Shown: positions 9,291 through 17,979, numbered from the stretch's first letter. The stretch is DNA of 52,266 bases from Bacteriovorax sp. (GCA_028710485.1 JAQTTZ010000017.1:1-52266), one strand, 5' to 3'. Numbers and translations are program-made. The notes: generated by a model from the sequence alone, not told the origin.

Positions 9291-9551
9291 TTATTCAGTT
9301 TTATCTAACGTTTCTTGATTGGCCTTTAACCAATTAATAATATCCAAAGACTCATGCATCGGATCGCCATTGATAAATAGGCACGGCACCGTTTTTCTGC
9401 CAGTAATATAGATAAGCTTTTGCATCTCATTTATGTCGTCATAAATATTTTTGTAAGCAACTTTGATTTTAAGTTCATTAATAATATTCAATACTCTTTG
9501 GCAATAAGGGCACGAATCAAAATAATACAATTCTAATAATGGAGCTTTCAT
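9291..9551 (-). CDS. Glutaredoxin
   Basis: An 86-residue thioredoxin-fold protein with the dithiol active site CPYC (Cys14, Cys17), the cis-proline motif TVP and GDPMHESLDIINWL, which resembles the glutathione-binding end of glutaredoxins. It is a thiol-disulfide reductase acting in the cytoplasm. AAGG precedes the ATG. It is probably the first gene of a two-gene unit with the HD phosphohydrolase. A terminator separates it from the histone-like gene upstream. Confidence 0.88.
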   Translation of the reverse strand: MKAPLLELYYFDSCPYCQRVLNIINELKIKVAYKNIYDDINEMQKLIYITGRKTVPCLFINGDPMHESLDIINWLKANQETLDKTE

Positions 9552-9571
9552 CTTTAGCCTTATTCTAGATT

Positions 9572-9605
9572 AAAAAAAAGGCTTCTTTTCAGAAGCCTTT
9601 TTTTT
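9572..9605 (-). terminator. Rho-independent terminator (bidirectional shape)
   Basis: Nine-base stem AAGGCTTCT / AGAAGCCTT with a four-base loop, flanked by eight A and eight T. It lies just after the stop of the histone-H1-like gene on the minus strand. Confidence 0.9.
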
Positions 9606-9613
9606 ATAAATGT

Positions 9614-10402
9614 TTAGAAATCGTCATCATCATCATCAATCATTTCTTCACTACTGCTACTTCCAGGCCCTGATTTTTTTCCAAGAGCGTACTCTTCGTC
9701 TTCATCAAGAATATTGCTTAGATCAACATCTTCCGGTTTATCGAAAGCGTCGTTGTAGCCCCAACCGTAAGAGTAAGCACCTTCGGTTTTAACTTCCTCG
9801 TCTTCATCTGGATCAAATGAGCCACCTGAAAAACGTGGATCGCCTTCTGCTTCATCATCCTCATTAGCAAAGTCTTCATCGGCCATTGCTTCATCGACAG
9901 TTTCAGCATCCTCATCTTCAAGAAGATCAACTTCTAAATCAAAATCCTCGTCGTCTTCATCTTTGATTACGACAGGTTTAGCTTTTGATTTAGCCTTAAT
10001 TGGAGCCGCTGAATTTTTATATTTCTGAATGGCCTCTTCTTTAGAAAGAACCTTCGACTTTTTGTCCACTTTTTTTGCAGGAACGCTAACTGCTTTCGCC
10101 TTTTTAGCTGCAACTGCAACAGGAGCTGTTTTTTTGGCAGGAGCTTTTTTAGCGACTGGCTTTTTAACTGAAGCCGCTTTTTTGGCAGGAACTTTTTTAG
10201 CCACTGGCTTTTTAGCTGGAGCCGTTTTTTTGGCAGGAGCCTTTTTAGCGACTGGCTTTTTAATTGGAGCCGTTTTTTTAGCAGGAGCTTTTTTAGCCAC
10301 TGGCTTTTTAGCTGGAGCCGCTTTCTTTGCAGGTGCTTTTTTTGCAGGTGCTTTTTTTGCAGGTGCTTTTTTTGCTGATTTTAAAGCTTTCGATTTTGCC
10401 AT
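9614..10402 (-). CDS. Histone-H1-like basic protein with acidic C-terminal tail
   Basis: A 262-residue protein of two opposite halves. Residues 1 to about 115 are almost only Ala, Lys and Pro, including about four copies of a 16-residue unit ([16 protein letters not shown]), like eukaryotic H1 tails and bacterial AlgP/HctB-type proteins. Residues about 150-262 are rich in Asp/Glu, ending [11 protein letters not shown]. The basic half should bind DNA non-specifically; the acidic half could shield it or bind other basic proteins. GAGGG stands seven bases before the ATG. The DNA repeats make copy number prone to slippage. Long open frames on the opposite strand here are an artefact of the repeats. 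Its role in nucleoid compaction is inference. Confidence 0.8.
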   Translation of the reverse strand: MAKSKALKSAKKAPAKKAPAKKAPAKKAAPAKKPVAKKAPAKKTAPIKKPVAKKAPAKKTAPAKKPVAKKVPAKKAASVKKPVAKKAPAKKTAPVAVAAKKAKAVSVPAKKVDKKSKVLSKEEAIQKYKNSAAPIKAKSKAKPVVIKDEDDEDFDLEVDLLEDEDAETVDEAMADEDFANEDDEAEGDPRFSGGSFDPDEDEEVKTEGAYSYGWGYNDAFDKPEDVDLSNILDEDEEYALGKKSGPGSSSSEEMIDDDDDDF

Positions 10403-10493
10403 TATCTTACCCTCTTTTCTCTATAGATGACTGCTAATGATCTAGTATCAACTGGGAGCTAGTATATATGTACTATTTGAATTTTTTCAAGGA

Positions 10494-13211
10494 TTAAAAA
10501 TCGAGAAAGTAACTATTGTTGCCGACTTCACTATATTTAAGCGGATTTCGAAGCTGAATTTTTCCTACGAGATCATCGGGGAATGCTTTGTCTGATTCTC
10601 TTAGCGCAGGTTGCTCTTGGTAGACCGCAATGCCCGTGCCAGCGCCACCACCAGGAGCAGTATCCAGGACTTTTGCCATTTGAAAAAACTTTGTCGAATA
10701 AAAATTGCGTCTTGTTGAATAACTGTCGCTGCCCGGGCTAGTTAATTTTAAAGGATGTTCAGCAATGCCTTTTTCCCCACTGGTTCCCTGACGAGCGCCG
10801 GGGAAATAGGCGGTCATGAGTGTTTCTGGCTTAAGATTGAGATCTGAGCCCGGCTCATTAAAGTAATAACCAATATAAAACATACTTTTATCTAAGCCTC
10901 CTTCGTTAGAAGATGCTCTGTTGAGGAATTCAATCATCATTTTTTTAAGTGGAACAATGTCGCAGCCAGTATATTCAGCTGTGAAGAAATGATTAAACTT
11001 TGAAGCCAGGTCAGATTTACACCCAGGGTCACTGGCCGGAGCTGCTGGGAGAGGGTCAGGGGTGCTAGTATTACTTCCAGCGTTGGCATGAATAGAACGA
11101 GCAGCCTCTTTATTATCACCTTGAGTGGCCAGATTAAAAATACTATTGGCCACGACCAAAAGAGATTTTAAATAAGTGTCCACGGCAGGACCGTTGGTAT
11201 CAATATATGTATTAATAACTGATTTAACCGCGTCTGGAGTTGTATACAAAAGGTTTGGACCGATGAGAGGGGCAAAAAGTTTGTAGGTAAAGCCGACTCC
11301 TGAAATAGCATTTAATCTTTGAACAATTGGAGCGGCATTATTTTGATCACTTACTTCCCTAAAATCTGGAACTAAATAATTAATGGCGTCGTATCTCGTA
11401 GGTCGCCTAGCGCGAATGATTGATTTTAAAACGTCATCCCCAGACATTGATGTTCCAGGATTAAGCATACCGATACTGGCCCTAAGAGCTTTTAGTTGAG
11501 GAGCATGATAAAGGCCTAGCGTTTCCTTGGGAGGGACTATTGCATTTGTAAAAACTCCTGCAATTAATGTAGGGACATTATTTTTTGAAGCAAATGCCGA
11601 ATCAATAACCTGAACTTTTCCTGAACCTGCTTTCTGTGTAACCAGATCACTTTCATCTGCAAAGTCGTAAATCATATTGGGAATGCCAAAAAATACCGGC
11701 TTGCCTGTTCCAGGGACGCCACCGATAACTGGATTGGAGTCGTTTACCCAAAAACTTGAACTGGAAGGTATTGGCATGCCAGGTTTAAATTTAAATCCTC
11801 CAGCCGCAATGACTTCTATTTTTAATCCATTTATGTATGACCTAGATCGACGGTTGGCATCTTCTCTGGCCTCAACTGTTGCTTGATCTCCACCGGTGTA
11901 GGCAAATAATTTGGGACCAATTCTTCCCCCGAATGGTTTAGCTGCAGCATAGGCAGTCAGCTTAATTCCTGAACTCGTGCCAATGGGAAAAAATAATCCA
12001 ATAAATTTACTCTCGGCCTTTACCGCGTAGTAAGTAAGAACCTCGGGATTTTTATTAAAGCCCATAATATAGCCAGGAACAGGTAGGGCCGATTTTGAAA
12101 TACCGCAAGTTGCTTCCATTGCCACCCCGCCCATCGCGGCTGACCCAGCATTCGCAGTATCTACAAAAGTAGAAAACATTGTGGCGAGATTAACTGGCAT
12201 CAACTGCAAATCTAAATAACGTTTCTCAAGAGCACTTGTCCCATTGGAATAATGAAAATCTGGAGGAATAAGAAATCTCGACAGAGGATATCCATCAGCA
12301 TGAAAAGACTGGGGAGCAAGCTCCGTCAGTGATAAATTATATGACAATTCATCAATCGCTCCGCTACCAACATTATTGTTTTTATAAGCTCCTCCACCTA
12401 AATTCCGATAGGCAGACCAGAAAGCTTTTATGGGACGTTCATTGAGTCCAATTTCCACGGCCTGTCCCTGGAACTGCCCAATATTTTTTAATGAGATATC
12501 AGCGACGGGAGGACGGTTCACGATCATTTCTAAATTTCTTATTCTAAAAGATAACTCTAAAGCCTCAGGCCATGCTCCTGGGCGATTGGTTGCAACCAGT
12601 GGAGCATCCGGCATACTTATTCCGCCGCCAGCACCGTAGGCCCAAGTCAGCGCTGTTAAAAAATTAGCTTTGCTTCTTCTACTGCAGTCTTTTCCTTTTT
12701 CTTCAACCAGTTTGTTTACGAAGGCTTCGTGAATTTCAGAAATACCAGCAACACCAATGGCCGGAAAGCGCGGAATCCCAGGGAGAGCATAGATTGGACA
12801 AATATTGGTTTTTGAATTGTTGTGAATGCAGATTGAGGGAATATTGTATTTATCAAAATCGGTAACACCACTTATATCCGGAGTGGGAAGAAGAAAATTT
12901 ACTGTTTGTTTGCCGGCAATATTATTGTCTTTTAAATTATAGGGAACAAGGCCCAATTGCCCTAAAACATAATACTTAAACATCCATTCTTTGTAGGTGT
13001 TTCGAAGCTCCCAATTAGCATAGGCAATATTTGTCAGCTGGCGGGCCTGAGTGGCGGCTCCCGAAAAGGCAGCGGCATCCGTAGCGTTCTGTAAGTTAAT
13101 TTTAGCTTTTACGAACAAACCGACATTAATAATAAATGCCAGCATACTCATGACGATGATGAGCGTGATGCCCATAAAGATACTTAATTGGCCACGGTTA
13201 CTTTTAATCAC
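10494..13211 (-). CDS. TadG-like large exported/membrane-anchored protein
   Basis: A 905-residue protein with an N-terminal segment typical of Tad/Flp pilus-associated pseudopilins: NRGQLSIFMGITLIIVMSML, one hydrophobic helix, then KINLQNATDAAAFSGAATQARQ. That signature matches the TadE/TadG-like N-terminal domain. The remaining 850 residues are a large extracytoplasmic part rich in Gly, Pro, Ala and Asn, which I do not recognise. The start is GTG with only a weak upstream GGGA. No other tad or pilus gene is nearby, so it looks like an orphan or part of a scattered system. It could be a surface or envelope protein. Confidence 0.6.
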   Translation of the reverse strand: MIKSNRGQLSIFMGITLIIVMSMLAFIINVGLFVKAKINLQNATDAAAFSGAATQARQLTNIAYANWELRNTYKEWMFKYYVLGQLGLVPYNLKDNNIAGKQTVNFLLPTPDISGVTDFDKYNIPSICIHNNSKTNICPIYALPGIPRFPAIGVAGISEIHEAFVNKLVEEKGKDCSRRSKANFLTALTWAYGAGGGISMPDAPLVATNRPGAWPEALELSFRIRNLEMIVNRPPVADISLKNIGQFQGQAVEIGLNERPIKAFWSAYRNLGGGAYKNNNVGSGAIDELSYNLSLTELAPQSFHADGYPLSRFLIPPDFHYSNGTSALEKRYLDLQLMPVNLATMFSTFVDTANAGSAAMGGVAMEATCGISKSALPVPGYIMGFNKNPEVLTYYAVKAESKFIGLFFPIGTSSGIKLTAYAAAKPFGGRIGPKLFAYTGGDQATVEAREDANRRSRSYINGLKIEVIAAGGFKFKPGMPIPSSSSFWVNDSNPVIGGVPGTGKPVFFGIPNMIYDFADESDLVTQKAGSGKVQVIDSAFASKNNVPTLIAGVFTNAIVPPKETLGLYHAPQLKALRASIGMLNPGTSMSGDDVLKSIIRARRPTRYDAINYLVPDFREVSDQNNAAPIVQRLNAISGVGFTYKLFAPLIGPNLLYTTPDAVKSVINTYIDTNGPAVDTYLKSLLVVANSIFNLATQGDNKEAARSIHANAGSNTSTPDPLPAAPASDPGCKSDLASKFNHFFTAEYTGCDIVPLKKMMIEFLNRASSNEGGLDKSMFYIGYYFNEPGSDLNLKPETLMTAYFPGARQGTSGEKGIAEHPLKLTSPGSDSYSTRRNFYSTKFFQMAKVLDTAPGGGAGTGIAVYQEQPALRESDKAFPDDLVGKIQLRNPLKYSEVGNNSYFLDF

Positions 13212-13465
13212 TAGGTAAAATTTCCCATAAATTAGAAATCAGGTGTCTCAATGCTACCGAAGGGAAATTCGGTGGTCAAACAATACATTGAAAAGTGGTC
13301 GGGAGTGGTCCGATAAATGGTTCTACAGTTTGGTACGTTATTTGAAATAGTAAGCTTAGTTCTAGAGTGTCGAGTCTAGATAAGTGGAACGTTTGTTGTA
13401 TTTCGGCAATCCCATCACTACCACCCTCAAAGTGCATACGCACACCAGACTGAACAATCTAATCA

Positions 13466-13487
13466 CCAGGACTCGCGGGGGTCCTGG
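13466..13487. repeat. GC-rich perfect hairpin beside repeat copy 2
   Basis: CCAGGAC (13466-13472) pairs with GTCCTGG (13481-13487) around the loop TCGCGGGG. It has no T-run on either side. It lies five bases from copy 2 of the dispersed element and is not present next to copies 1 or 3. Confidence 0.6.
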
Positions 13488-13492
13488 CTCGC

Positions 13493-13547
13493 CTTTATTC
13501 ACAGGATGTGATGTATTTCCGCGGGAGGCAGGAGTCGAAGCGGAAAG
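13493..13547 (-). repeat. Dispersed double-hairpin element, copy 2 (reverse orientation)
   Basis: Read on the minus strand: stem TTTCCGC / GCGGAAA (seven pairs, 13540-13546 with 13516-13522), a 17-base loop containing CTCCTGCCTCCC, linker ATACAT, and small stem CACA-TCC-TGTG (extendable to TCACA/TGTGA, 13499-13511). Both stems differ from copies 1 and 3 by paired changes, while loop and linker are kept. Confidence 0.85.
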
Positions 13548-13629
13548 CTCTGCACAGGGAAAATTTTCCTTCTAATTATCCCCTTGTAGATGAAGTACAA
13601 TAAACCGTGTTAGTTGTGGAGAAAAATAC

Positions 13630-14028
13630 GTGAGATCAAAACCCCTAGTCGACCGAGTTTATAAATACAAAAATAAGGCGAGCACTTTTTTCTGTCCTCT
13701 GTGCAGAAGCGAGCGAGGGATCTCCATTTCTCCGCGTTTAAGTAAAAAAAATTATGCTCAAATTCTTCTCACTTCTATCGTCTTAGGCAGCTTTCTTTTT
13801 CCTTTTATAGGGGTGAAGTGCTTTTTTATTTTTTTCGTGAGCTGGGGGGTTTTCGAACTTGCAGTGCGCACAGATTACAAAAAGCAAATTGCCTGCCCTC
13901 ATTGTGGCTTCGACGCAACTTGGTATAAGCGAGATGTAAAGGTGGCCAGACAAATAGTTAAAGATTTCTGGGTACAAAAACAAATGCTTAGCGATAAAAA
14001 AAATCAACCTGCCGCAAAACAATTCTAA
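13630..14028 (+). CDS. Small membrane protein with split zinc ribbon
   Basis: A 132-residue protein of unknown function. CPLC (about residues 22-25) and CPHC (about 89-92) can together form one zinc ribbon, with two adjoining hydrophobic segments (about 45-77) between them. The start is GTG, with GGAG at 13618-13621. The ribbon halves would lie on the same side of the membrane, with a hairpin of two helices. It is followed 149 bases later by ssb in the same direction. I do not recognise a named family. Confidence 0.7.
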   Translation: MRSKPLVDRVYKYKNKASTFFCPLCRSERGISISPRLSKKNYAQILLTSIVLGSFLFPFIGVKCFFIFFVSWGVFELAVRTDYKKQIACPHCGFDATWYKRDVKVARQIVKDFWVQKQMLSDKKNQPAAKQF

Positions 14029-14177
14029 GAATTCACCCGCTTATAAATTGTCAGAAAAATCTTCTTTTGCTCCTATGATTTAGCGTTTAATGTTGCAACA
14101 TAAAACTAAATTAATCAGGTAACAGTAAGCTTAAACGTAGCACTTGCTGTGAATAAAACAAAAGGGAGACTTCTGGA

Positions 14178-14636
14178 ATGAGTGTTAACAAAGTTATTAT
14201 TTTAGGCCGCCTAGGGCAAGATCCAGAGTTGAAATACACTCCAGGTGGGATGGCAGTTTGTAACTTTACCGTTGCAACAAGTGAATCATGGGCAGATAAA
14301 GCAGGACAAAAACAAGAAAGAACTGAATGGCATAGAATTGTTGTTTGGGGAAAACTTGCTGAGCTTTGCAATCAATACTTAACTAAAGGCAGACAAGCTT
14401 TTATCGAAGGTGGTCTTCAAACTCGTTCATGGGACGATAAGAGCGGACAAAAACGTTATACAACTGAAATCGTCGCAAAGACTGTTCAGTTCATTGGTGG
14501 ACAAGCTGGTGTTGGAGCTCCGAAAGAGAACTCTCAATCTCAAGGTGCTTCACAATCTTACGATACTAGTATGGTTAATCAAGAATACGATATCTCAACT
14601 GATACAAACTTTACTGCTGATGATATTCCGTTTTAG
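14178..14636 (+). CDS. ssb: Single-stranded DNA-binding protein
   Basis: Binds and protects single-stranded DNA in replication, repair and recombination. The 152 residues hold an OB fold at about 1-105 ([42 protein letters not shown]), a Gln/Ser-rich linker and the partner-binding tip DDIPF, all standard. GGGAG lies nine bases before the ATG. The strong terminator at 14697 shows that it ends its transcript. Confidence 0.97.
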   Translation: MSVNKVIILGRLGQDPELKYTPGGMAVCNFTVATSESWADKAGQKQERTEWHRIVVWGKLAELCNQYLTKGRQAFIEGGLQTRSWDDKSGQKRYTTEIVAKTVQFIGGQAGVGAPKENSQSQGASQSYDTSMVNQEYDISTDTNFTADDIPF

Positions 14637-14696
14637 CCTGGCCATCTTCTAATCTGTAAAATATTAGAGGAATTAATTTATTTAAACTATTGAAAG

Positions 14697-14723
14697 AAGG
14701 GAGATTTAGGTCTCCCTTTTTTT
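14697..14723 (+). terminator. Rho-independent terminator of ssb
   Basis: Stem AAGGGAGA (14697-14704) with TCTCCCTT (14711-14718), six-base loop, T-run to 14723. Confidence 0.93.
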
Positions 14724-14874
14724 GTTAAATAATTCATAAAAATCTTTTAGCCAACCAATATCTTCTACAAACAGAGGGCCACTACATTCGCTTAATACGC
14801 TCCGAAAAAATGCATCTACATTTTGCTTGGTGCTTAAGAAGTAACTGCTTTATTTCGCATGAATTCACTATTTA

Positions 14875-14947
14875 GTTAATTTTGAAATTTTTTAGCTTGA
14901 ATTGTTAAAAATTAACTTATTTGTTAATAATTAACATTTAAGTTAAT
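14875..14947. promoter_or_regulatory. Array of GTTAA palindromes before the decayed hipA gene
   Basis: Two 13-base palindromes, GTTAAAAATTAAC (14904-14916) and GTTAATAATTAAC (14923-14935), lie 19 bases apart centre to centre, flanked by half sites GTTAAT at 14875 and 14942. Such a repeated inverted-repeat array in front of a hip locus resembles HipB operators. No antitoxin gene is found here. The rest of the 319-base gap after ssb holds only the ssb terminator. Confidence 0.5.
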
Positions 14948-14955
14948 TATCGTAA

Positions 14956-16078
14956 TATTATTCCAAAAAAGATGGTAATTTTACTTTTAAATATGATGAT
15001 TCATGGATTGGTTCAAAAGAATCGTTCGACATGAGCCCAAATATTAAAAGAACACTGAAAATTCATTCCGGTAATCAGGTAAAAAACTTCTTAGAAAATT
15101 TACTTCCAGAAGATACCATCCGTAAAAGAATTGCGGAAAACAATAAGACTGTTCCCAACGAATGGGGGAGCAACAACCCACATCCTTAAGCCGAACAGTG
15201 TTGCCAGGGATAAACTTCTCAAGTTATCTGCTCTCAATGAACTTGTTTTGATGAGATTGGCAAAAAAGATATTGGTCAATGTACCTAGTACTCATTTTTA
15301 CGAATCAACTGAGCGCGATCTTTTTATCGTTGATAGATATGACAGAATAATTGAAGAGACTGACATTAAGAGAATCCACCAATTCGATTTTTGTCAGTAT
15401 TTCGGTATTAGTAGTACTGATAAATACGAAGTGAGCAATAGCGGTGGAACGATTGGGCCATATGGAATTAAGAGCCTAGTCGAAGCTAGTAAAGATGTCT
15501 CCGAGATGTCTTTGGATACTGATTCATTCTTGGATTGGATAATCTTTAATTACCTTATTGAAAATACCGACGGTCACTTAAAAAACATAAGTATGATCTC
15601 GACAGGATCTGGTTTTAAATTAGCTCCATATTATGACATGACCTCTGTCGGATTCTATCGTGATGGAAAAGCATTTCTTTTTGATAACCACTTTGCATTT
15701 TTGATTGGTGGAGTATCAAAGATGAACGATATTGGTGATCATCATTGGACTCTTTTGGCGAAGGAATTGGGACTTGCTCAAGGAATTTTCCTTGTAAAAA
15801 TTAAAAATGTGTCGATCAAAATCTCGAAGTATTTGCCTGAGGTTTATATCGAACTAAAGAATGAAATTACGAATGCAAAAAATTTGAAAGGCGCTGAGAA
15901 GATACTTAAGTACATAGGGACATCTGTTAAAGAAAAATCATATAGATGTTTAATAAACACTACGTATAAAAATATTCGTGAGAAGTGTCTTGAATGTGAT
16001 AAGGTCCTGGCAACAAGAATTGCCAATAAATCGGTTTTAGGAATTGGGCCAGAGTGCCTGATGAAAATCGAGAAATGA
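14956..16078 (+). pseudogene. HipA-type kinase gene, truncated, internally deleted and frameshifted
   Basis: The first frame (14956-15189) reads like the HipA N-subdomain (DGNFTFKYDDSWI, FLENLLPEDTIRKRIAENN) but has a stop codon just before it and no start codon. The second frame, open from 15131, resumes at GGATTHILKP and runs through the kinase core with the catalytic NTDGHLKN (about 145-152) and PYYDMTS to residue 315. About 80 residues normally lying between these parts, including the Gly/Ser-rich phosphate-binding loop (SxxGxQxK), are missing, and the frame changes at the join. HipA kinases phosphorylate glutamyl-tRNA synthetase and are neutralised by HipB; no hipB is present. A split HipS/HipT pair was considered, but the missing loop and start argue for decay. 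Confidence 0.75.
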
Positions 16079-16258
16079 TCAATACTTAAATGCCTATGGA
16101 TTTACTTCGTTAAGAGTTTGATTGAAAGAGTTCTTGTTGATTAGACCAATCGGTAAGATTGTTTAAATTGCAAAGAATTTATTTAAAGCAAGAATCAGTA
16201 TAGTTGTTTTGAAATCTTGTACGTTCAAATTTGATACTTTCAAGGATATTTCAGATAT

Positions 16259-16285
16259 AAAAAAAAGGACCGCAATTTGCGGCCC
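16259..16285 (-). terminator. Rho-independent terminator of the His-rich peptide gene
   Basis: On the minus strand GGGCCGCAA pairs with TTGCGGTCC, followed by a run of about eight T. It lies shortly after the stop at 16294. Confidence 0.85.
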
Positions 16286-16293
16286 TTGCTATT

Positions 16294-16539
16294 TTAGTTA
16301 GCTGTGTGGTGTTTTTTCTTAACGTGGTGTTTTTTCTTTGCATGGTGAGAAGCAACTTTATGAGCTTTCTTATGCTTTGTTTCGTGTGCCATTGAAGCTT
16401 CACCAGCAGCAGGTGCTGCCATATGCTCTTCTTGAGCAGGAGTTACTGATTCGGTAGCAGCAGGAGCTGCAGCAGTTTGTGCTGAAACTGAAACTGAAGA
16501 AAGTAGAGCAAGAAGTAACGAACTGATTACTAATTTCAT
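16294..16539 (-). CDS. Small secreted His/Lys-rich protein
   Basis: An 81-residue precursor. The N-terminus is a signal peptide (MKLVISSLLLALLSSVSVSA, likely cut before Gln). The mature part is Ala/Glu-rich and ends in a His/Lys block (KKAHKVASHHAKKKHHVKKKHH). The His content suggests metal or polyanion binding in the periplasm, but no family is recognised. GGAGG lies five bases before the ATG at 16539; longer upstream extensions lack a site. It has its own terminator and is probably a single-gene transcript. Confidence 0.8.
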   Translation of the reverse strand: MKLVISSLLLALLSSVSVSAQTAAAPAATESVTPAQEEHMAAPAAGEASMAHETKHKKAHKVASHHAKKKHHVKKKHHTAN

Positions 16540-16688
16540 GAAAACCTCCATAGTGGTCAAAAAAATAAGACAATAATACTCTAATATTAAAGTTGAATAA
16601 ATTTTTTTTGTCACCTTTTTTAAATAAAAAGCTCAACTTCTATTTTGAATGCCCGACTAGGTTGGTAATACATCTAGGAGGGAACATT

Positions 16689-17048
16689 ATGAAAAAGGTG
16701 ATAGGTTTAGTCGGGTTATTGAGCGCATTTACCATCCAAGCTGAGACCTTCCAAAGAATGCCGGTGCTGGGACTCGTTCCAGTTGAAAATATGTACGCAT
16801 CTTTCGAAGTACTAACTCCTAAATACGATAAAGTGATACTTGATTGCCAAAGTTTTGTGAATGGCATGACTTTTTATAATAATAAAAAAATTGTTCATGA
16901 AATTAAGATGGTGAATTATGAAGATTGTAGCAATGTTTATAATTTTATCAGTCAATCTAATCAAGACAAAAAACCAGTCTGTATGGAAATAGGAGAAGAG
17001 GGCAGTGCTCTTAATCTTTCAAATGATGAGGCATCTGCTTGTCAATAA
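16689..17048 (+). CDS. Small secreted protein with four cysteines
   Basis: A 119-residue protein of unknown function with a signal peptide (MKKVIGLVGLLSAFTIQA, cut before ETF). The mature 101 residues hold four Cys (LDCQSF, EDCSN, PVCMEIG, SACQ), which would form two disulfides in the periplasm. AGGAGG stands about seven bases before the ATG; the longer frame opening at 16593 is not supported. Its last 38 bases overlap the end of the convergent hydrolase gene. Confidence 0.82.
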   Translation: MKKVIGLVGLLSAFTIQAETFQRMPVLGLVPVENMYASFEVLTPKYDKVILDCQSFVNGMTFYNNKKIVHEIKMVNYEDCSNVYNFISQSNQDKKPVCMEIGEEGSALNLSNDEASACQ

Positions 17049-17973
17049 TTTTTCTGAGCTCATCAGTCGTCTGAATTTCGATAAAAATATCTTGGTGATT
17101 GCTTTCAGCTAAAACATCGTTAATGGACTCAAAGATTTTAAATTGAACTTCTTTCGAGTCATCCATTTTTGAGTGAAGCTCAGAGCGCAGTTCATTAACA
17201 ATTTCAGTATAGTCAGTGTTTCTTGCAATGTCGGGGGTTCCGTGTAGAAAAGGAACAACTCCCTCACCAATAAAGTTTAAATTTCTTTTTACGTTCATCG
17301 GAATAATTGTATTATTCATTCCAACTGAATCGATACTGACCAATAAATCAATCCCTCTAAATCCATTTTTCACAGAGTTTAAAGTATTGGCAATTTCCAC
17401 CGCAGAGTCTCCACCAAAACTATGTCCAACGAGAACGACTGGTTGATCTGGAGCATGTTTTTTGATTTCATCGACAATTTTATCTTGCTCATCCCAAGAA
17501 AATCTTTTTGCTCCCGGAAGATTGTCGGCCATGTCTTTTATTCCATCACCATTCGAGATTCCAAAGGCACTGAAGCCTTCGATGAAAATAAGCGCGGGTT
17601 TTTTAATGAAGCTTAATTTTGGTGGAAAGTTATCTGAAATTTTTTCTTCCAGTTTTTTAGCATCTTTAGATTCGCTCGGAACAGTGATAGGAAGAACGGG
17701 GATCTTGGCGAGAGTTTTGGCAATATTGGTGGCCGTACTTGTGGCTTGTTCAGCTTTCATCGAAGCGCTTGGAGGTTCTGCTGCTTCTGGAGATGAGGTG
17801 GGGTCTGTCGGTTGCGCCTGAGTGGCATTGAGAGTCTTCGCGGTTTCAGAAATATCAGCGGGAGCATGAGTTTTAGCGGCGTAGACCTGTGTCCCCTTAC
17901 CATTCATTGGTTTAAGGTTTTTTAGATTATCGTTCTTAATAGGTTCTCTGGTCTTTGGTTGAACCGTTGTCAT
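17011..17973 (-). CDS. Alpha/beta-hydrolase (lipase/esterase-like) with disordered N-terminus
   Basis: A 320-residue protein. Residues 1 to about 95 are Pro/Ala/Thr/Ser-rich and probably disordered. From about 125 follows an alpha/beta-hydrolase core: PALIFIEGFSAFG (oxyanion strand), VVLVGHSFGGDSAVE with the nucleophile Ser in GHSFGG, then DLLVSIDSVG. The acid and His of the triad are probably in IDSVG and near the NTDY/SNHQD region, but I cannot fix them. No signal peptide is evident, so it is likely cytoplasmic. It overlaps the convergent small secreted gene by 38 bases. It has no Shine-Dalgarno; a perfect TATAAT ends six bases before the ATG, suggesting a leaderless mRNA. Confidence 0.8.
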   Translation of the reverse strand: MTTVQPKTREPIKNDNLKNLKPMNGKGTQVYAAKTHAPADISETAKTLNATQAQPTDPTSSPEAAEPPSASMKAEQATSTATNIAKTLAKIPVLPITVPSESKDAKKLEEKISDNFPPKLSFIKKPALIFIEGFSAFGISNGDGIKDMADNLPGAKRFSWDEQDKIVDEIKKHAPDQPVVLVGHSFGGDSAVEIANTLNSVKNGFRGIDLLVSIDSVGMNNTIIPMNVKRNLNFIGEGVVPFLHGTPDIARNTDYTEIVNELRSELHSKMDDSKEVQFKIFESINDVLAESNHQDIFIEIQTTDELRKIIDKQMPHHLKD

Positions 17974-17979
17974 TAAAAG

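Larger units (their letters stand above)
13212..13629. other. 418-base divergent intergenic region
   Basis: It separates the TadG-like gene (minus) from the zinc-ribbon gene (plus), so it should hold both promoters, though I cannot place them securely. It contains TCTAGA-N8-TCTAGA around 13363-13382, the perfect hairpin 13466-13487 and copy 2 of the dispersed element. Short open frames across it have no ribosome binding sites and no recognisable protein. Confidence 0.6.

Noticed and set aside
10029-10430. 133-residue plus-strand frame rich in Phe, Leu, Ala and Gly opposite the histone-like gene
   Set aside because: It is the mirror of the AlaLysPro repeats; it has no ribosome binding site and its repeats follow exactly those of the real gene.
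13384-13575. 63-residue plus-strand frame in the divergent intergenic region
   Set aside because: It has no ribosome binding site, runs across the hairpin and repeat copy 2, and its composition is that of the repeat rather than of a protein.
14956-16078. Reading the hipA region as an intact HipS/HipT two-gene toxin-antitoxin pair
   Set aside because: The first frame has no start codon and an immediate upstream stop, the second has only an internal TTG, and the phosphate-binding loop present in HipT is missing.
16079-16293. Possible feature between the decayed hipA and the His-rich gene
   Set aside because: Apart from the terminator at 16259-16285 I see no frame with a start signal and no repeat.
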